This document shows positions 7,849-16,522 of a DNA stretch of 18,628 bases, piece after piece (positions within the stretch are counted from its first letter, which is position 1; every line of letters starts with the position of its first letter). The notes under the pieces are model-generated. The model had not been told where the DNA came from, did not search any database, and saw nothing but the letters and a program-made list of their open reading frames with translations. This DNA is from Desulfobacterales bacterium (GTDB lineage: Bacteria > Desulfobacterota > Desulfobacteria > Desulfobacterales > JAFDCJ01): positions 184,468 to 203,095 of the forward strand of contig CP070771.1 of the NCBI GenBank assembly GCA_020345785.1. The letters are read 5' to 3'. The translations under genes were made by a program, and so were the position numbers.

Positions 7849-8520
7849 TCACATGTCAGAATTCGCTTTTTTCCGAAAGACCCAGAAATAGTCGTAATAA
7901 AGTCCCTCGAAAGTAAAAAAGGCTTCGGTTAATTTCAGAATCCCAATTTTATCAAAACACCACAGATGACGATCGATATTTTTCCACTCGGGATTCTTTC
8001 CGGTAAATTCTGATTTGGGGAAGGTGAGTACGAGTTTGCCATCTTCAGTCAGATGATTGGCGGCAGATTGAATCAATTTTGCGGGGTCTAAAACGTGCTC
8101 AATGACTTCGACACACCAGACCACATCGAAATCCCTCGGCAGGTGCTCCGGCGGATTGATTACGTCACCTAAAATTGCATTGGCTTCTCCCAGATTTTTC
8201 TTCGCCTGTCTGATAAATTCCGGGCAAAAATCGATTCCAATTACGCATTTCGAATACGGTATCATCAGTTTGCCCAACAGCCCTCGGCCGCAGCCAAAAT
8301 CCAAAACCTTTTTATTATCTCCGATGATCTCCTGAATCCATATCTTCCATTCGTCGGGTAAATTGAATCGATCGGCTTTGTGCTTCTGATAGGCTTCGGA
8401 TGAATAGTGTTCTACTAGCTTACCCCTGGAGGGCCAAAAAGGTCCGACACCGAATTTATAAAGTATGTTTAACAAATTAAAACGGTAAAACCGACTCAGA
8501 TATGTTCGTATTTTCAACAT
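7849..8520 (-). CDS. Class I SAM-dependent methyltransferase
   Basis: A 223-residue soluble methyltransferase, presumably O- or N-methylating a sugar of the glycan. After a basic N-terminal segment (1-70), the Rossmann core carries motif I VLDFGCGRGLLG (72-83), the acidic strand VIGIDFCPEF (93-102), FDVVWCVEVIEH (131-142, with VEVIEH as the post-II motif) and a PKSEF loop near 168-172. The ATG overlaps the end of the flippase gene by seven bases (8514-8520), indicating translational coupling. A GGAG lies rather far upstream, about 15 bases. The substrate cannot be assigned; this is one of five methyltransferases in the window. Confidence 0.88.
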   Translation of the reverse strand: MLKIRTYLSRFYRFNLLNILYKFGVGPFWPSRGKLVEHYSSEAYQKHKADRFNLPDEWKIWIQEIIGDNKKVLDFGCGRGLLGKLMIPYSKCVIGIDFCPEFIRQAKKNLGEANAILGDVINPPEHLPRDFDVVWCVEVIEHVLDPAKLIQSAANHLTEDGKLVLTFPKSEFTGKNPEWKNIDRHLWCFDKIGILKLTEAFFTFEGLYYDYFWVFRKKANSDM

Positions 8521-10004
8521 CGCGCTCTGCTTATCTCCAGAAGGTACTTGACATCAAATTTAAGCTCTTTTTTTTCTAGCAGGTGAATAATGAAAATATA
8601 TGCCAGGCTGACGATTCCTAATTTGATAAAAAAATTCGCATACGGGTTCACAACCAAGGATGCGCTGCTGTACAATACGAGTGTCAGGAAACTAAAACCT
8701 GCCGCCAAAGCAGACGGTGCCAGCAGTTTAATAAATTGGACATCGACAATTCTCTTACAAAGAAAACACCCCACAACCGTACCCTGCAATACCATCATGT
8801 CAACGGAGACCGCCAGCCCATTGAGGCCGAATTGTGAGGTCAAATAAAATCCGCCACCGACAATCATTGGCATCATCGACGCCATTTCGATGAGAACATA
8901 TTTCGGCCGTCCCACGGCAGTATAAAGAACGCCAAATTCATTGATCAACGGTCTCAGCCAGGCATAAACAAAAAGGATTCGTAATATCGGCACCAGGCCG
9001 AGCCACTGATCCCCCAGCACGATTAAAACGAATTCCGTCGCAACACTTGGCAAAATCAGGGCAAACAGACCGCTCACGCGCACAATATTGCGCGTGGTAT
9101 AGGCAAAGGCTTTCGAAAGTTCTTGCCGGTCGTTCTGCAGCTTGGCGTATGTGGGACCCGCCACTCTGGAAACAATGCTCGATATGAACTGAAGCGGTAT
9201 CAAAGAAAAGCTGTAGGCTTTGGCGTATAAACCCAGAGCCATCAGCCCGCACAATGTTCCGGCAAGGTAGTCATCAAATTTCAGGAAAAACAAGGTCAAG
9301 GGGGCCGAGGGCAGCATAGTTGCCCCGTATCTGAAAAACCATTTTATCGTGGCCATGTCGGTTTTAAGAGAGAGTCGCCACGGGGATATGAACCACACGA
9401 AAACCGACGGCAAAAGACTGGCCGAAATGCGCCAAATAAGAAGCGCATACAGGTTTGGTTGGCACCAGGCGAAGCCTAAGGCGACAAGTGTCGACAATAT
9501 CGTGCTGACGATCTCAGTGATCGCAATCGCTCGGAACCGAAGATTTTTTTCCAGATAGATTCTGGGCGTCCCTCCGATAGCTTGCAGAATACCTAAAAAG
9601 GCCAAAATTCGTATGACCATTACAACGTCATGATAATTTTGTGGCTGCTCCAGCAGGTGGGGTGAAAACTTCACCAGAATCAACGGACTGCTAACAAAGA
9701 CCACCAGAAAAGTAAGTACCGCCATTGTCGTGGTGAGTAGAAAATGACCCGCAAAAGCCTGCTCTAATTTTTCTTTTCTATGGATGAGCGCAAAATTGAA
9801 TCCCCAGGAATGTATGATGCCGAAAAAATACAGATAAAAAGTGGCCAAAGACAAAACGCCGAAATACTCGGGAATGAGCAGACGGGCCAAAACAAGGGAC
9901 CGGAAAAAATCGATTGTCTGCACGGCATAACTGCTGAACGCCACGTGCAGCGTACCGGAAATGGCCCTTTGTGCAATTCCCAGAGGTGTTTCCTCTCTTC
10001 TCAT
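8514..10004 (-). CDS. Wzx-like oligosaccharide flippase (polysaccharide transporter family)
   Basis: A 496-residue, very hydrophobic integral membrane protein with about 12-14 predicted helices spread along its whole length, as in the MOP-superfamily PST/Wzx flippases that move undecaprenyl-linked repeat units to the periplasm. Family-like traits are the early [20 protein letters not shown] segment (38-57) and conserved small/basic motifs in the cytosolic loops ([24 protein letters not shown]). The ATG at 10004 overlaps the TGA of the preceding glycosyltransferase gene in an ATGA arrangement. The 3' end overlaps the following methyltransferase gene. Sequence identity among such flippases is low, so substrate cannot be inferred. 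Symbol wzx is not assigned because there is no polymerase gene nearby to confirm the Wzx/Wzy pathway. Confidence 0.88.
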   Translation of the reverse strand: MRREETPLGIAQRAISGTLHVAFSSYAVQTIDFFRSLVLARLLIPEYFGVLSLATFYLYFFGIIHSWGFNFALIHRKEKLEQAFAGHFLLTTTMAVLTFLVVFVSSPLILVKFSPHLLEQPQNYHDVVMVIRILAFLGILQAIGGTPRIYLEKNLRFRAIAITEIVSTILSTLVALGFAWCQPNLYALLIWRISASLLPSVFVWFISPWRLSLKTDMATIKWFFRYGATMLPSAPLTLFFLKFDDYLAGTLCGLMALGLYAKAYSFSLIPLQFISSIVSRVAGPTYAKLQNDRQELSKAFAYTTRNIVRVSGLFALILPSVATEFVLIVLGDQWLGLVPILRILFVYAWLRPLINEFGVLYTAVGRPKYVLIEMASMMPMIVGGGFYLTSQFGLNGLAVSVDMMVLQGTVVGCFLCKRIVDVQFIKLLAPSALAAGFSFLTLVLYSSASLVVNPYANFFIKLGIVSLAYIFIIHLLEKKELKFDVKYLLEISRARC

Positions 10005-11074
10005 GAGCCGACCAGGGTCTCCATGGTATTCAAAATCCGTTCAATGTTGGGCCCGGTCTCAAATTTGCGGACCCGCTGCAGTCCTTCTTCAATGCAGCGT
10101 TTTCGATCTTCCTGCGAGCTTAACAACTTTGCCATCAGGGCCGTAAGGGCCTTATTGTCGTGCGGTTCGAAGAACTCGGCTGCCTCTCCCAGAATCTCAA
10201 CCATGGCGGGCCTATTGGATGCGATCACCGGAATTCCGTACGCCATTGCCTCCAAGGGGGGCAGCCCGAAACCCTCGTACAGAGAGGGAAAAACAAACAG
10301 TCCTGCTCCTTCGTAAACGGCCGGCAGGTCACTTTCGTCAATATGTCCGGGAAAAACGACGCCTTCGAGAGTTTTTCCCTCAGTCAGGGCTTCCGGCCGA
10401 CCTCCGGCAATGACAAGATCCCATTTTTGTCTTAAGCCGGCGGGAAGCAGAGAATATGCTCGAATCAGCGCTGCAATATTCTTATGGGGATTAAAATTCC
10501 CTACATAGAGAACATATCCCTTACGGATGCCGTAACGCGCTAAAATGGCCTGTTTTTTATCCCTTCCGACCGGCTTTCGTTGAACTGAATTGTAGCTGAC
10601 GACGATCTTTTCCCAGGGGAGCCTCAGAATGCGACAAACATCTTCCCGGCTGCTCTGTGATACGGTTACAATGCGATCCGCTTTTCGCAGGCATAACTTC
10701 ACCATCCAGCGATATAAGAAATCTCGGCGGTAATCCGGCAGGATAAACTCGATCAAATCGTGGACGGTAACGATGGTCTTGACGTTGTTCAACAAAGGAC
10801 ACTTATAGTATGGTGAAAAATAGATGTCCGGCCGTTCTTTCTGGCTGACGACCAAAGATTGAATTTGATCCCACCACAGACGCCCCTTTTCTGCGACAAC
10901 CCGCTCAGTAAGGTTGTGGCTTGCAATGAAGCTGCAGGAGTATTGGTTTCCCAGAAGAACAAAAGACCAATCGGGTCTGAAATTTACCGCATACTCCAAA
11001 AAATTTCGCAGGAATCTGCCGATACCGGTGATTCGATTTTCAATCAGCTCCCGACCATCGATAAGTATCTTCAA
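10001..11074 (-). CDS. Glycosyltransferase family 4, mannosyltransferase-like
   Basis: A 357-residue GT4 enzyme starting [19 protein letters not shown] (3-21), the N-terminal pattern of the WbaZ/MtfB-like group, many of whose members transfer mannose or related sugars. Other visible motifs are TVHDLIEF (103-110), [14 protein letters not shown] (132-145), VGNFNPHKN (191-199) and the EX7E site [15 protein letters not shown], with Glu267 and Glu275. The start is TTG at 11074, preceded by a weak GGA nine bases upstream; the first beta-strand begins at residue 2 and the previous gene ends only 12 bases away, so no longer form is plausible. The stop overlaps the flippase start by four bases. The mannosyltransferase suggestion rests on family resemblance only. 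Confidence 0.91.
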   Translation of the reverse strand: MKILIDGRELIENRITGIGRFLRNFLEYAVNFRPDWSFVLLGNQYSCSFIASHNLTERVVAEKGRLWWDQIQSLVVSQKERPDIYFSPYYKCPLLNNVKTIVTVHDLIEFILPDYRRDFLYRWMVKLCLRKADRIVTVSQSSREDVCRILRLPWEKIVVSYNSVQRKPVGRDKKQAILARYGIRKGYVLYVGNFNPHKNIAALIRAYSLLPAGLRQKWDLVIAGGRPEALTEGKTLEGVVFPGHIDESDLPAVYEGAGLFVFPSLYEGFGLPPLEAMAYGIPVIASNRPAMVEILGEAAEFFEPHDNKALTALMAKLLSSQEDRKRCIEEGLQRVRKFETGPNIERILNTMETLVGS

Positions 11075-11086
11075 AATGGCGTTCCG

Positions 11087-11875
11087 TTACTTTCTCACAA
11101 TTCCAAAATAGGGCATTTTTTTGCTGTAACACCCGTTTTCTGCTGCCAGTTCATCAAAGGAGCGGTTGTGGTCGATGTCATCGGAGATCAGCAATCCTCC
11201 CGGGCGAACAGAGGGGAACGCGGTTTCAAACTCAAATTTCATGTTTTCATAGGAGTGATCACTATCATGGATGAACCAATCGATGGTATGCAGTTTATTC
11301 AACAACGGCTTTAACGTATTGCCGGTGTTGCCGCAGATGATCGTTTGCCTCTCTTTGAGCCGGTCCGGAACGATCCAGCCGGTCTGCATTCCCCTGGGAA
11401 GTTCCTTATGCCATGGGAAATCATTGGAAAACTCCGACAGCCTTTTCGGCGTTTCAGGAGGCGGCAGGTCCAGGGTATAAAGACAACCGCAATCATTTTC
11501 AGCCATTGCCTGCAGGATAAAGGCCGAGCTTTTGCCCGGTGTGCCTCCTGTTTCAACCACACATTCCGGTCGTAACAGACGCACCAGCAAATACAGCGTC
11601 ACGCAGTTAAAAAACATGGTCCCCGCTCTTTTGCTCAGTTCAAAATCGCCCCGATTGAACTTCCGAATCGCATATTTTTCTGCCAGGGCTTTCACGAAAG
11701 GACTTTCGAGACCCACTTGTTTGATTAGCTGGTCGACACGCGGGCCTTCGCAACCGGTGAGAAGGCAAACCAATTTTTTGCGTTCACGGCAGTATTTGAG
11801 CTGTTGACAGGTTCTCACAACAAATTGCGCCACCCTCAAGGGATTGGCTGCTTTTTTCAGATCGGCGACCACCAT
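11087..11875 (-). CDS. Class I SAM-dependent methyltransferase, Methyltransf_24/CmcI-like
   Basis: A 262-residue protein. An N-terminal helical segment of about 100 residues precedes a Rossmann core with motif I-like VVETGGTPGKSSAF (106-119), LYTLDLPPP (132-140), IHDSDHSYENMKFEFE (202-217) and a C-terminal PGGLLISDDI (225-234). The DxDHxY pattern is the hallmark of the Methyltransf_24/CmcI-type enzymes, some of which need a metal. The ATG is supported by GGGGAG (11887-11882) six bases upstream. It sits between another methyltransferase (15 bases before it) and a GT4 gene (12 bases after it), so a glycan hydroxyl is the likely target. Which sugar is unknown. Confidence 0.85.
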   Translation of the reverse strand: MVVADLKKAANPLRVAQFVVRTCQQLKYCRERKKLVCLLTGCEGPRVDQLIKQVGLESPFVKALAEKYAIRKFNRGDFELSKRAGTMFFNCVTLYLLVRLLRPECVVETGGTPGKSSAFILQAMAENDCGCLYTLDLPPPETPKRLSEFSNDFPWHKELPRGMQTGWIVPDRLKERQTIICGNTGNTLKPLLNKLHTIDWFIHDSDHSYENMKFEFETAFPSVRPGGLLISDDIDHNRSFDELAAENGCYSKKMPYFGIVRK

Positions 11876-11890
11876 GGCATTCTCCCCGCG

Positions 11891-12661
11891 TTAATTTATT
11901 CTACGACCTTTAGCGATCAAATGAATGCCCCATCTTTGGCGTAACCACTTCGGACGGGGCAGCATCTTGTCGCATGCTATCGCAAATACTTCGAAAAGTC
12001 TGTTCCTCGGCCATAGATTGAGGGACTTATACGGATCAAGGCCGTCGACTTCGACCTGAATCAATCCGGCAGCCTCCATTTCATGCTTAAGGCGGGAAGC
12101 ACCGTAAAAATACCAGGCTGGAACCAATTCGTCGAAATAGCCCGGATAGCCGAACATCTTCCAAATCTTCATAAAGGGGTGCCTTCCATTCGGCACCGCA
12201 ACCCCGACGACGCCGCCTGGGCGCGTTACTCTCTTCATCTCTGAAATTGATTTGATCCGCTCCCGGGCCCTCAGGCTATGTTCCACGACGCCTTCGTTGA
12301 AAACCACATCGAAGCTCTGATCCTTGATACACAGAGACTGGATATCCCCCTGCAGGATTTGCAGCCGTATATCTCTTCCGCCGTTTTCGGACCGGGTACG
12401 GTACTCATAGACAATGCGCAGACTCTCGGCGGCAAAATCAAGGGCCACGACCTTATGCCCCGCATTTGCCAGAGAGGCACTGAACTTGCCGCTGCCGCAT
12501 CCAGCTTCCAAAATACGAAGACCTGAGGAGCTTCTAAAACCGTCGAGAAAAAATCTTAGGATCGGCGAATGATATACTGCCTCCAGATCGTCCGGCTGCA
12601 AAATGCGGGGCCGGTGGCTGGAGAAAACTTTGTTCCAGGCGGATCTATCTTTCTGACTCAA
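11891..12661 (-). CDS. Class I SAM-dependent methyltransferase (Methyltransf_11/25-like)
   Basis: A 256-residue soluble enzyme. The core shows motif I ILEAGCGSGKFS (50-61), VVALDFAAES (71-80), the FDVVFNEGVVEH strand (117-128) and RVTRPGGVVGVAVPN (144-158), followed by a ~90-residue tail. The start is TTG at 12661, overlapping the TGA of the glycosyltransferase before it in a TTGA arrangement. AAGGA nine bases upstream and the absence of any other start before motif I support it. The tail after residue 160 includes an aromatic stretch (PAWYFYG) as in ubiquinone/menaquinone-type and sugar methyltransferases that handle lipid-linked substrates. The acceptor is unknown. Confidence 0.87.
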   Translation of the reverse strand: MSQKDRSAWNKVFSSHRPRILQPDDLEAVYHSPILRFFLDGFRSSSGLRILEAGCGSGKFSASLANAGHKVVALDFAAESLRIVYEYRTRSENGGRDIRLQILQGDIQSLCIKDQSFDVVFNEGVVEHSLRARERIKSISEMKRVTRPGGVVGVAVPNGRHPFMKIWKMFGYPGYFDELVPAWYFYGASRLKHEMEAAGLIQVEVDGLDPYKSLNLWPRNRLFEVFAIACDKMLPRPKWLRQRWGIHLIAKGRRIN

Positions 12662-13638
12662 GCAGGGCGGTCCTTTGACAAGCGATGATGGATTTTACAG
12701 TAATGGTAAAGGCGGCTGACATGGGTAACGTAATACGACAGGATCGAAAGCCCGACCAACTTGACGGCTTTCGAAAAGCCGAGCCTGTCGATCCCCGTTA
12801 ACTTTCGATACCGTTGAAGATCTTCTCGAATCATTTTGGGAGTGAGCACAATGATAAATTCCCTGAAAGGAAGTTGATCGTGCTTGATTTGATAAAGAAT
12901 AACACCGAGGCCGCGTTTCCAATGTGTACGGATGAAAGAGGCCATGGTATCGTTCTTGAGATGGGTCACCCGAATTAACGGGTTTTTGACGATTTTAAAT
13001 TGATTTCGCAGGATTCGAGAGGTTAAATCATAGTCGGCACCATTGATGAAATGCTCATCGAAAAACCCGGTCCGGTCGAAAACCTCGCGGCGAAAGCTGA
13101 CATTCATGCTAGAAATAGCCTGACCGTTCCAGCCGGCATCGCCCTCGATGACGATGCGGTTTGCAAACTCGTCCACATAACGGCTGGAAACGAAGATTGC
13201 CAGCAGGTTGTCGATAATAATATGCTCCCATCCGCCCACCACGGCAACGGTTTCGTCTCGGTATTCGGCCAAGTGGGCATTTATCCAATCCGGATCAACA
13301 AGGGCATCGTCGTCCGTCGAAAATATCAATTTCCCCTTTGCATGCCTAAGGCCGATGTTGGCGGCCGCCGGTCGACCTCTTTTTTCGCACCGCAGCCATT
13401 TGAAATTTTCCCTTTGAACCTGCAGTTCTTGGAGATAGGCCTGGGTGCCGTCTCTGGATCCATTGTCCACCACGATGACCTCCAAACAATTCTGGGGATA
13501 ATCGAGGCGAAAGATATTCCTGAGACAGCGCTTTAGTTGACTGATGCGGTTGAATGTCGGAATAACAACGGATACAAAGGGCGACCCGTTGTTCATTCCA
13601 AATTTATTCTCTTCTCTTTCAACAAACAGGTCGAACAT
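12658..13638 (-). CDS. Glycosyltransferase family 2 (GT-A fold)
   Basis: A 326-residue inverting-type glycosyltransferase. Visible family motifs are VSVVIPTFNR (22-31), LEVIVVDNGSRDGT (52-65), the metal-binding acidic cluster STDDDA (107-112, DxD at Asp109-Asp111), and FFDEHFINGADYDLTSR (192-208), which occupies the place of the usual ED acceptor-site motif. A hydrophobic/basic tail follows residue 230 and could associate with the membrane. The ATG at 13638 has a nearby GGA; an alternative ATG at 13596 (residue 15) is also possible because the first beta-strand starts only at residue 22. It follows the epimerase gene after 48 bases and overlaps the next methyltransferase gene by four. Donor not assignable. 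Confidence 0.92.
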   Translation of the reverse strand: MFDLFVEREENKFGMNNGSPFVSVVIPTFNRISQLKRCLRNIFRLDYPQNCLEVIVVDNGSRDGTQAYLQELQVQRENFKWLRCEKRGRPAAANIGLRHAKGKLIFSTDDDALVDPDWINAHLAEYRDETVAVVGGWEHIIIDNLLAIFVSSRYVDEFANRIVIEGDAGWNGQAISSMNVSFRREVFDRTGFFDEHFINGADYDLTSRILRNQFKIVKNPLIRVTHLKNDTMASFIRTHWKRGLGVILYQIKHDQLPFREFIIVLTPKMIREDLQRYRKLTGIDRLGFSKAVKLVGLSILSYYVTHVSRLYHYCKIHHRLSKDRPA

Positions 13639-13686
13639 TTTTCCGCCATTCCTTAAATCAAATCAGCTGACTCAAAATGGTGCGCA

Positions 13687-14742
13687 TCAGTTCACCACAC
13701 GACTCAATTCAAACGCGACCATTTCCTCCAAAATGTCATACAACGATTGGGTACAATCCCATTTTGGAAAACAGGTTTTAATCTTTCTTAAATTGGAAAT
13801 ATAGCAAATATGATCGCCGCGTCGCGCCTGGTCGGAATATGAGCGAATCATTTTGCGGCCGGTCATATGTTCTGCTTTTTCAATGGCCTCAAGTACTGAG
13901 ATGCTGTTGGCTCTGCCGCCTCCCACGTTGAAGGCCTCACCACTGGTCGGATTCTGATAAAATTCATTAAATAGTCGGACGAGATCGCCGCTGTGGATGT
14001 TATCGCGAACCTGTTTGCCCTTGTAACCATAAATCGTATATGGTTTGCCGTGGACAACCGCCTTAACCAGGTACGACAGAAAACCGTGCAACGGCACGGC
14101 GCTGTGTCTCGGCCCGGTCACGCATCCGGCCCTAAAAATTCCTATTGGCATTCCGAAATAGCGGCCGTACTCCTGGGCGACCATATCCGCGGCCGCCTTG
14201 GACGCGCCGAACAGACTGTGCAGCACGCCGTCGATTGCGCACGTCTCGTCAATACCGTCATAATCTTCAGGCTCAGCATAATCGTAGCGCGTATTTAACT
14301 CGACAAGCGGCAGGCGATTAGGGGCATCTCCATAGACTTTGTTGGTGCTCATCACGATAAAGGGCGCTTCAGCGCAATGCCGACGCGTGGCCTCCAATAA
14401 ATTAATTGTCCCGGTGGCATTCACATCCCAGTCATCGAAAGGTTTGCTGGCAGCCAGATCATGGCTTGGTTGGGCCGCACAGTGAATGATAAAATTCACT
14501 TTATGATCCTTGAACAGCTCCAAAACCTTTTGACGATTGCGGATGTCCACGTCAAGATGCGTGAATTCGGGTATGTTTTCTTTCAGCAATTTAAGGTTCC
14601 AGGTCGTATCACCCTCAGGGCCGAAAAAGTCAGCACGCAAGTTGTTGTCAACGCCAAGAACATGCCAGCCCAACTTCCCAAAATAGATGACGGCTTCCGA
14701 GCCGATCAAGCCGCTGCTTCCTGTAATTAACACACGTTTCAT
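13687..14742 (-). CDS. NAD-dependent sugar epimerase/dehydratase, CDP-paratose 2-epimerase-like
   Basis: A 351-residue extended SDR that presumably acts on a nucleotide sugar. The NAD-binding motif is GSSGLIG (8-14), the sugar-binding region includes [12 protein letters not shown] (131-142), and [16 protein letters not shown] (239-254) matches the region C-terminal to the active site in CDP-tyvelose/paratose epimerase relatives. The usual YxxxK catalytic motif reads FGASK (178-182): codon 14211-14209 is TTC, so Phe replaces the catalytic Tyr while Lys182 is kept. I recall this as a trait of a subgroup, but could not check it. The ATG has GGGAG (14753-14749) six bases upstream, inside the end of the previous gene, which stops three bases away. 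The real substrate and even the reaction type are uncertain. Confidence 0.88.
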   Translation of the reverse strand: MKRVLITGSSGLIGSEAVIYFGKLGWHVLGVDNNLRADFFGPEGDTTWNLKLLKENIPEFTHLDVDIRNRQKVLELFKDHKVNFIIHCAAQPSHDLAASKPFDDWDVNATGTINLLEATRRHCAEAPFIVMSTNKVYGDAPNRLPLVELNTRYDYAEPEDYDGIDETCAIDGVLHSLFGASKAAADMVAQEYGRYFGMPIGIFRAGCVTGPRHSAVPLHGFLSYLVKAVVHGKPYTIYGYKGKQVRDNIHSGDLVRLFNEFYQNPTSGEAFNVGGGRANSISVLEAIEKAEHMTGRKMIRSYSDQARRGDHICYISNLRKIKTCFPKWDCTQSLYDILEEMVAFELSRVVN

Positions 14743-14745
14743 AGG

Positions 14746-15834
14746 TTACTCCCTATTTTGGATTAAACCGATCGAAGCGTTCTTAAGTTTCGGCGGATAT
14801 CCACCGGACTGAACGATGTCGAGTATCTCTTCCATCCGCTTTTGGTAAGTATGGTCCGTGATGGAACGCAACCTGCCGCGCTCGGCAATCGTTTTTCGCT
14901 CCGTTTCATTTTTCAGATAGTGATCTACTTTCTTTTTCAACTCACCCGGTGTTTGAAAGGTCTGCAGCTCTTCTCCGACCGCAAAAAGCGTTTCTAGGTC
15001 TTGGCGCCATTCAGCCAAAAGCATAATTCCGCAGCCGGTCGCCTCAAACGTCCGCATGACCGTGCTATGTGCAATTCCATCATACTCCCTCTGTATGTTG
15101 ACAGTGATCTTGGAAGCGCTGTAAAGTTTGATAAGTTCCTCTCCGAAAATCCCGCTCCCCTGATATTTTTTTCTTAGGGGGGAATCTTTAGATACTTGGT
15201 GCCAGCCCGGTCCCCAGATCTTCAGGTCGTAGTCCGCCAATGCATTCAAAAACGCCTCCCGCTTTGGATACCAGGTCCCTGCAAAGGACACGTCGCATCC
15301 ATACTGCCGGATATCGGCCGGTTCCAGCACGATCGGCCGGTGTAGCGCGGGATCGCAGGCAAACGGCAAAAAGCGGCAATTGACAGCGCCCATCTCCCGG
15401 TAGGTGTCGGCCCAATAGGAATCAAAATGGAAAAAGTAGTCATAAGATCTTGCAAGCTTTTCTGCTGTTTCGGGCTGGTGAATTTCACCCCACCAGCAAA
15501 CCGTCGTGACGTCATGGTGATCCGAGATGGCCCGGAGGATTTTCGGAAAAAGTATTTCTCCCTGGATGACAAACATCATATCGGGTTTTTCACCGGCGAC
15601 GCAATTTATCAGCTTGCTATTAATACATTTATTGCGCAGCGCACTTATAAAGGGTGTCAGCTTATACAGTTTCGGCAACTTGCGGAAAAAGTGTTCGAGC
15701 GACACCGCTTTTCGATAGTCAAAAGGGACCGTCTGATGCCCCATCTCATCAAACACTTTTTTGCAAATAGAGATCTGTCTTCGATAGTCTCCCTGGGAGT
15801 GGAATTGAAAATCTCCCACCAACAGTATCTTCAT
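14746..15834 (-). CDS. CgeB-like glycosyltransferase (DUF3880/Glyco_trans_1_2 type)
   Basis: A 362-residue GT-B-like protein when started at the ATG at 15834. A longer frame begins at 15870, but that ATG lies inside the preceding gene, whereas 15834 is four bases past its stop and opens directly on the first beta-strand MKILLVGDF. Family-like features are VCWWGEIH (112-119), HFDSYWADTYREMG (136-149), LPFACDPALHRP (156-167), VSFAGTWYPKRE (182-193) and RTFEATGCGIMLLAEW (261-276), the C-terminal donor-site segment seen in CgeB-type glycosyltransferases. The name comes from a Bacillus spore-maturation protein; in glycan loci the family acts as ordinary glycosyltransferases. No strong Shine-Dalgarno site is seen, so translation may be coupled to the gene before it. 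Confidence 0.86.
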   Translation of the reverse strand: MKILLVGDFQFHSQGDYRRQISICKKVFDEMGHQTVPFDYRKAVSLEHFFRKLPKLYKLTPFISALRNKCINSKLINCVAGEKPDMMFVIQGEILFPKILRAISDHHDVTTVCWWGEIHQPETAEKLARSYDYFFHFDSYWADTYREMGAVNCRFLPFACDPALHRPIVLEPADIRQYGCDVSFAGTWYPKREAFLNALADYDLKIWGPGWHQVSKDSPLRKKYQGSGIFGEELIKLYSASKITVNIQREYDGIAHSTVMRTFEATGCGIMLLAEWRQDLETLFAVGEELQTFQTPGELKKKVDHYLKNETERKTIAERGRLRSITDHTYQKRMEEILDIVQSGGYPPKLKNASIGLIQNRE

Positions 15835-15838
15835 GGAG

Positions 15839-16522
15839 TCACAACCTGCCTTTTTTGGTAGATACAACATAGCAGCCGCTGTACCGGGAACGGTTCAGCA
15901 GGGGCAATTGAATCACGCCCAAGCAAAAGTCTACTACCGTGGCGACCTTTAGAATGGTTTGTCTGAACCTTTCCAGTTTCAGCTTGAGGATCGCTGGTCC
16001 CATAATGTGCGCCCAGGTGATAATTCCCCCTCTCAGGATTACCCGTTTAACCGTCAACCCTTGACGGGTTAGCAGGCGTTTGGCCGCTAGGGGTGAGTAA
16101 CCGCGGACATGATCGTGTTTGCCGCCGGTGACCCGCGGTACCGTCAATATCAGTCGACCCCCCGGCTGAAGGACCCGTCGGACTTCTCCGATTGCCGCAT
16201 GGTCGTCGACGATATGTTCCAAACATTCAGCCATCACCACGCTTGCGAAGACCGCGTCTTTGAACGGTAACTTTGTGGCATTGCCCTGAACGGAATCCGG
16301 CCAGACAGTGCCGCAGGCGTACTCTTGATCCATAAAATCGATGTCCAGTGAAACCACGTGGAGTCCTTGCTGCGAGAGAAAAATGGTATCCCGTCCCCAG
16401 GAACATCCCACATTCAGCACCGGACCACGCGTGCCGACATATTTATGGATGATTCGGCAGGCTTCAAATTCCCTCAGATCCGACAATCGCTCTTGGAAAA
16501 CCGAAGGTACCCGCAGGTTCAT
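15839..16522 (-). CDS. Class I SAM-dependent methyltransferase (Methyltransf_11-like)
   Basis: A 227-residue enzyme from the ATG at 16522. A GTG farther out (16585) would add 21 residues inside the preceding gene, but the ATG forms a 4-base ATGA overlap and has GGGAGG four bases upstream, so it is preferred. The core has motif I VLNVGCSWGRDT (35-46), VVSLDIDF (56-63), the AECLEH segment (98-103) and VLQPGGRLILTVPR (117-130). The second half includes a hydrophobic stretch around residues 155-210 that may contact membrane lipid-linked substrate. It lies between a GT4 and the CgeB-like glycosyltransferase, so a glycan sugar is the likely acceptor. Confidence 0.87.
   Translation of the reverse strand: MNLRVPSVFQERLSDLREFEACRIIHKYVGTRGPVLNVGCSWGRDTIFLSQQGLHVVSLDIDFMDQEYACGTVWPDSVQGNATKLPFKDAVFASVVMAECLEHIVDDHAAIGEVRRVLQPGGRLILTVPRVTGGKHDHVRGYSPLAAKRLLTRQGLTVKRVILRGGIITWAHIMGPAILKLKLERFRQTILKVATVVDFCLGVIQLPLLNRSRYSGCYVVSTKKGRL

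Noticed and set aside
9780..10316. 178-residue plus-strand open frame across the flippase/GT4 junction
   Set aside because: It is antisense to two well-supported genes and shows no recognisable domain.
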